A DNA stretch of 9,757 bases from CAWEHT01 sp963808455 (GTDB lineage Bacteria; Chloroflexota; Anaerolineae; CG2-30-64-16): contig CAWEHT010000124.1 of NCBI GenBank assembly GCA_963808455.1, positions 1 through 9,757 of the forward strand, in the 5' to 3' direction. The position numbers were made by a program, and so were the translations under genes. Positions 7,288 through 9,757 of this stretch are shown one piece after another; positions within the stretch are counted from its first letter, which is position 1; each line of letters begins with the position of its first letter. The notes beneath the pieces are model-generated. The model was given only the letters and a program-made list of their open reading frames with translations. It made no database searches and was not told where the DNA came from.

Positions 7288-8129
7288 ATGCCTTCGCTGA
7301 TCGCCCGGCTCGCTGAAATAGGCATCCGGCCGCGCAAAGGGCTGGGCCAGAACTTCCTGGTTCAACCCTGCGCACCGGGCCCGCATCGTCGCCGCCGCCG
7401 GGCTGTCGGCCGGCGATGCCGTGCTCGAGATCGGGCCCGGGCCGGGGGTGCTGACCGACCTCTTGGCCGAGCGCGCCAGGCTGGTGGTGGCCGTCGAGCT
7501 CGACGACCGGCTGGTTGCCTTCTTAAAAGACCGCGCTACGCAGACTTGCCGCAGGTCAGGGTCGTCCACGACGATATCCTTGACGTAAACATCGGGGCTT
7601 TGATGTCTGAACTGGCGGGACCAGGGTCCGGCTACAAGGTGGTGGCCAACCTGCCGTACTACATCACCGGCGCTGCCATCCCTCACCTTCTCGAAGCTCA
7701 ACCGCCTCCAGACCTTACGGTATTGACCTTACAGCGTGAGGTAGCCGAGCGCATCGTCGCGCGCCCACGGGCCATGAGCCTTCTGGCGCTTGGCGTCCAG
7801 TTCTACGCCACGGCCCGCATCGCGGATCGCATCCCGGCAGGCGCCTTTTATCCGGCTCCCAAGGTCGATTCGGCCCTGGTGTGCCTGCAGCGCCATCCGG
7901 AGCCGATCCTGCCGGACGCGCCCGCACGGCTCTTCTTTCGTGTGGCGTGTGCGGCTTCTCGGTCAGCGCCGCAAGCAGCTCCGCAACTCGCTGGCTGCTG
8001 GACTGGCCGTACCGCCGGCTCAGGCAGCCGCCTGGCTGGACGCGGCAGGTGTCGAGCCCCAACGGCGCGGGAAACGCTGACGCTCCCCGAGTGGGGGCGG
8101 CTGGCGCTGGCAGTGAGTGCAGCGCGTGA
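7288..8129 (+). CDS. rsmA: 16S rRNA dimethyladenosine transferase, split by several frameshifts
   Basis: RsmA/KsgA dimethylates two adjacent adenines near the 3' end of 16S rRNA using S-adenosylmethionine. Family blocks appear in order but in alternating frames. KGLGQNFLV reads in the frame of ATG 7288. NPAHRARIVAAAGL and the SAM-binding LEIGPGPGVLT with VVAVELDDRLVAFLK read in the next frame (about 7361-7530). YADLPQVRVVHDDILD, VANLPYYIT (the NLPY catalytic motif), FYPAPKVDSALV and FFRVA return to the first frame. GQRRKQLRNSLA to GVEPQRR is shifted again, then ETLTLPEWGRLALAV is back. Removing one T near 7361, adding a base near 7535, removing one C near 7958 and adding one near 8066 would give a normal protein of about 280 residues. 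The exact stop is unclear; TGA 8127-8129 is likely after a further shift. The start lies 19 bases after the LysM-SGNH stop with no clear ribosome binding site, so co-transcription is probable. GTG 7279 is an alternative start. Confidence 0.88.
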
Positions 8130-8151
8130 GTTCAACCGAAGGGAATGGCCT

Positions 8152-9066
8152 CTAGAGCAATTTCATGCGCCTGGCGTGCGCGATCAGATCCAACCGGCTG
8201 TGGGCCCCCAGCTTCTCAGCCAGCCTGGCGCGGATCTCGGCGAGGACCTCGAGCGTGAGGTGCAATTCCTCGGCCACTTGCTGGTTCGGCCTGCCCTGCG
8301 CCAGAGCGCGCAGCACATCACGCTCCGCCGGAGTCAGTGCGGGTGCGGGCTCGAGCGATGGGGGCGCCGGGGCGGCCTCGGCCTCGCGCGTTGAAGCTCT
8401 CAACGACTCGTCGAGGTATGTCCCGCCTTCCGCCACGGTCTGGATTGCCGCGACCAGATCGCTCTCGGCCGCACGCTTCACCAGGTAGCCTGAGGCGCCG
8501 GCCTGCAAGGCATCCCTGGCCAGCAAGTCGTCCTCGTGCATGGTCAGAATCAACACCCGGATTTCTGAGGACTGCTCCCTGAGCTCCCGGGCGATCTCGA
8601 TACCGCTGGGGCCCGGCATGCTGATGTCGGCCAGGATGATATCCGGGTTCAAGCTGTTCGCCAGTGCCAACGCTTCGTCGCCGTCGCCCGCCTCACCCAC
8701 CACCTCGATCTGCGGCTCCGTCTTGAGCAAGGCGCGCAGCCCGGCGCGCAACAGCCGGTGATCGTCGGCAATCAAGATTCGCAATGGCACCGGACGTGCC
8801 GGCCGCACCGGCCGCGAGGGCTCGCCGGAACCGGCGGGCTCATCTGGTCCCAGCAACAAGTCCTGCTGCGTCTTGAAAGCCCGCTGGCGGCAGGCCCGGA
8901 CAGGCATCCTCGCGGACGTCTGCCACAAGCGCCCGGCCTCGGGGCCATCACTCAACGGCAACGGAACGCGCCTCCCCTGGCGGGTAAGCGCCCTGCCTGG
9001 CCAGACCAGACACGCCCGACTTGATTGCAAAGCAAACATCAAGGATGGTACAGTGCTGGGCAGCAT
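8152..9066 (-). CDS. NarL/FixJ-type response regulator with long N-terminal extension
   Basis: This is a cytoplasmic two-component transcription regulator. The receiver domain begins near residue 94 (PLRILIADDH) and has the acidic pair DD, the phosphorylated Asp 147 in LADISMPG, Thr in ILTMHEDD and Lys in YLVKRA. The C-terminal part (ALTPAERDVLRALAQGRPNQ onward) is a LuxR-type helix-turn-helix. Its recognition-helix region reads LTLEVLAEIRARLAEKLG instead of the usual S-x-x-T-V-x-x-H pattern, so DNA specificity is probably unusual. ATG 9066 is chosen for the excellent AAGGAG (9077-9072) five bases upstream, although it adds about 92 unrecognised residues before the receiver. GTG 8790, right at the receiver, is an alternative with no visible ribosome binding site. 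No histidine kinase is in the window. The gene is convergent with rsmA, 22 bases apart, with no obvious terminator between them. Confidence 0.87.
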   Translation of the reverse strand: MLPSTVPSLMFALQSSRACLVWPGRALTRQGRRVPLPLSDGPEAGRLWQTSARMPVRACRQRAFKTQQDLLLGPDEPAGSGEPSRPVRPARPVPLRILIADDHRLLRAGLRALLKTEPQIEVVGEAGDGDEALALANSLNPDIILADISMPGPSGIEIARELREQSSEIRVLILTMHEDDLLARDALQAGASGYLVKRAAESDLVAAIQTVAEGGTYLDESLRASTREAEAAPAPPSLEPAPALTPAERDVLRALAQGRPNQQVAEELHLTLEVLAEIRARLAEKLGAHSRLDLIAHARRMKLL

Positions 9067-9071
9067 CGTCG

Positions 9072-9077
9072 CTCCTT
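9072..9077 (-). promoter_or_regulatory. Ribosome binding site that sets the response-regulator start
   Basis: AAGGAG on the minus strand lies five bases before ATG 9066. It is the main argument for the long form of the regulator. Confidence 0.65.
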
Positions 9078-9143
9078 CAAAACAGCGCGAACTCCGGCCT
9101 CAAGCCGGACCAACCGTCGCAATCTGCAATTCAGCTATATTGT

Positions 9144-9174
9144 CGCGCTTAACTTGGCTAATCGCCAAAGCGCG
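9144..9174. repeat. Inverted repeat between the sortase and response-regulator genes
   Basis: CGCGCT (9144-9149) pairs with AGCGCG (9169-9174), and TTGGC (9154-9158) with GCCAA (9164-9168), around the loop TAATC. This makes an 11-pair stem with a four-base bulge. No T-run follows on either strand, so it is a poor intrinsic terminator. It overlaps the area where the response-regulator promoter would lie; TATAGC at 9139-9134 (minus) is a possible -10 box without a good -35. A second, smaller inverted repeat, TCCGGC/GCCGGA, is at 9093-9109. Confidence 0.45.
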
Positions 9175-9207
9175 CCATCCGTGTAAAGGCATCGTCACCC
9201 CTGCCTT

Positions 9208-9757
9208 TCACCCCTTCGGCCTGGCGATGATGAAGATGCGATGGGTATTACTGGTCGCCGGATAACAGCTCACCAGCGTCAGCCGCGCATCCGGGAAAGT
9301 GCCAATCCATTTGGCGTTCGCGAGCTGCTGCGAGTAGGGCACGCCAACCTCTTGTAACACGAACTTGTCGGTCACATAATAATCGAAAGAGCGACCACCC
9401 GCGTACACGGTGATGATGTCGCCCGTCTGGAAAGCGTCCAGATTGCGGAAGACCGAGCCTTCGATGTTGTTGTGCCCGGTGAGCACCACGTTGCCAACCT
9501 GGCCTGGCAAGGCCGAATTCTTCTGCCACCCCACGGCATAGGAGGCGACGTCCCATTCGGTGTGCGAGTCGCCGCCTGAATCGTTCACGACGTGCCATCC
9601 CACGGTCACGACGGGGCTATCCAGCCCGATCGCCGGTGCCACGATGCGATCGGGCGGCACCAGCGACGACCACGCTGCGGCTTCCTGGCTGGCCTGATCC
9701 GGCCCGGCCGATGGCAGCGGGCTCGCGCTGCTGGACGAAGAGGCTCCCTCCTCGTGG
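9208..9757 (-). CDS. Sortase, catalytic domain, N-terminus beyond the window
   Basis: Sortases are membrane-anchored cysteine transpeptidases that cut a C-terminal sorting signal and join surface proteins to the cell wall or to pilins. The catalytic triad is complete: His in TGHNN (codon 9474-9472), Cys in TLVSCYP (9267-9265) and Arg in THRIFIIA (9240-9238). The domain covers about 150 residues after PPDRIVAPAIGL. In-frame codons continue without a stop to the right edge and encode a Ser/Ala/Pro-rich stretch, the usual linker between the N-terminal membrane anchor and the catalytic domain. The signal anchor and true start are therefore missing, and GTG 9660 is unlikely to be the start. The subclass is uncertain; the SCYP and HRIFIIA strings fit class D/E-like sortases of high-GC bacteria. 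No substrate with an LPxTG-type signal is encoded in the window. Confidence 0.9.
   Translation of the reverse strand, partial: HEEGASSSSSASPLPSAGPDQASQEAAAWSSLVPPDRIVAPAIGLDSPVVTVGWHVVNDSGGDSHTEWDVASYAVGWQKNSALPGQVGNVVLTGHNNIEGSVFRNLDAFQTGDIITVYAGGRSFDYYVTDKFVLQEVGVPYSQQLANAKWIGTFPDARLTLVSCYPATSNTHRIFIIARPKG

Noticed and set aside
1..9757. CRISPR array, insertion sequence or attachment site
   Set aside because: No regularly spaced direct repeats, transposase motifs, terminal inverted repeats or tRNA gene could be seen.

Overview
The window is high-GC bacterial DNA. It carries five recognisable protein genes and two riboswitches with complete expression platforms. The mix of a sortase, a LysM surface protein, a NarL-type response regulator and a type IIB P-type ATPase suggests a monoderm-like bacterium. 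Chloroflexota is the best guess and Actinobacteria an alternative; no rRNA or unambiguous marker settles it. Several conserved genes carry single-base frameshifts while their motifs stay intact on either side. That pattern looks more like an unpolished draft sequence than like gene decay.

Layout, left to right. Positions 1-373 (minus strand) hold a promoter, a fluoride (crcB-type) riboswitch and an intrinsic terminator, aimed leftwards at a gene that starts near 175 and runs off the edge. Positions 612-1978 (plus) encode an M20 metallo-dipeptidase with one frameshift. Positions 2221-2410 (plus) hold a promoter and a yybP-ykoY (manganese) riboswitch with its terminator, directly in front of a type IIB (PMCA-like) cation P-type ATPase at 2445-5542, which also has one frameshift. 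A near-consensus promoter at 5691-5719 drives a secreted LysM-SGNH hydrolase protein at 5823-7268. It is followed 19 bases later by rsmA/ksgA (about 7288-8129), whose conserved blocks are spread over two frames by four or more indels. On the minus strand lie a NarL/FixJ-type response regulator (8152-9066), convergent with rsmA, and the catalytic part of a sortase (9208 to the right edge, N-terminus missing).

How the parts work together. The two riboswitches make the left half an ion-stress region: one senses fluoride, the other most likely Mn2+. In both, the strand used by the ligand-bound aptamer is also part of the terminator's left arm, which implies ligand-induced antitermination. The manganese switch suggests that the downstream ATPase, which by homology would be called a calcium pump, exports Mn2+ or both ions. 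The right half concerns the cell surface (LysM-SGNH protein, sortase), plus ribosome maturation and an orphan response regulator. I found no CRISPR array, insertion sequence, tRNA, rRNA or multi-gene defence system.
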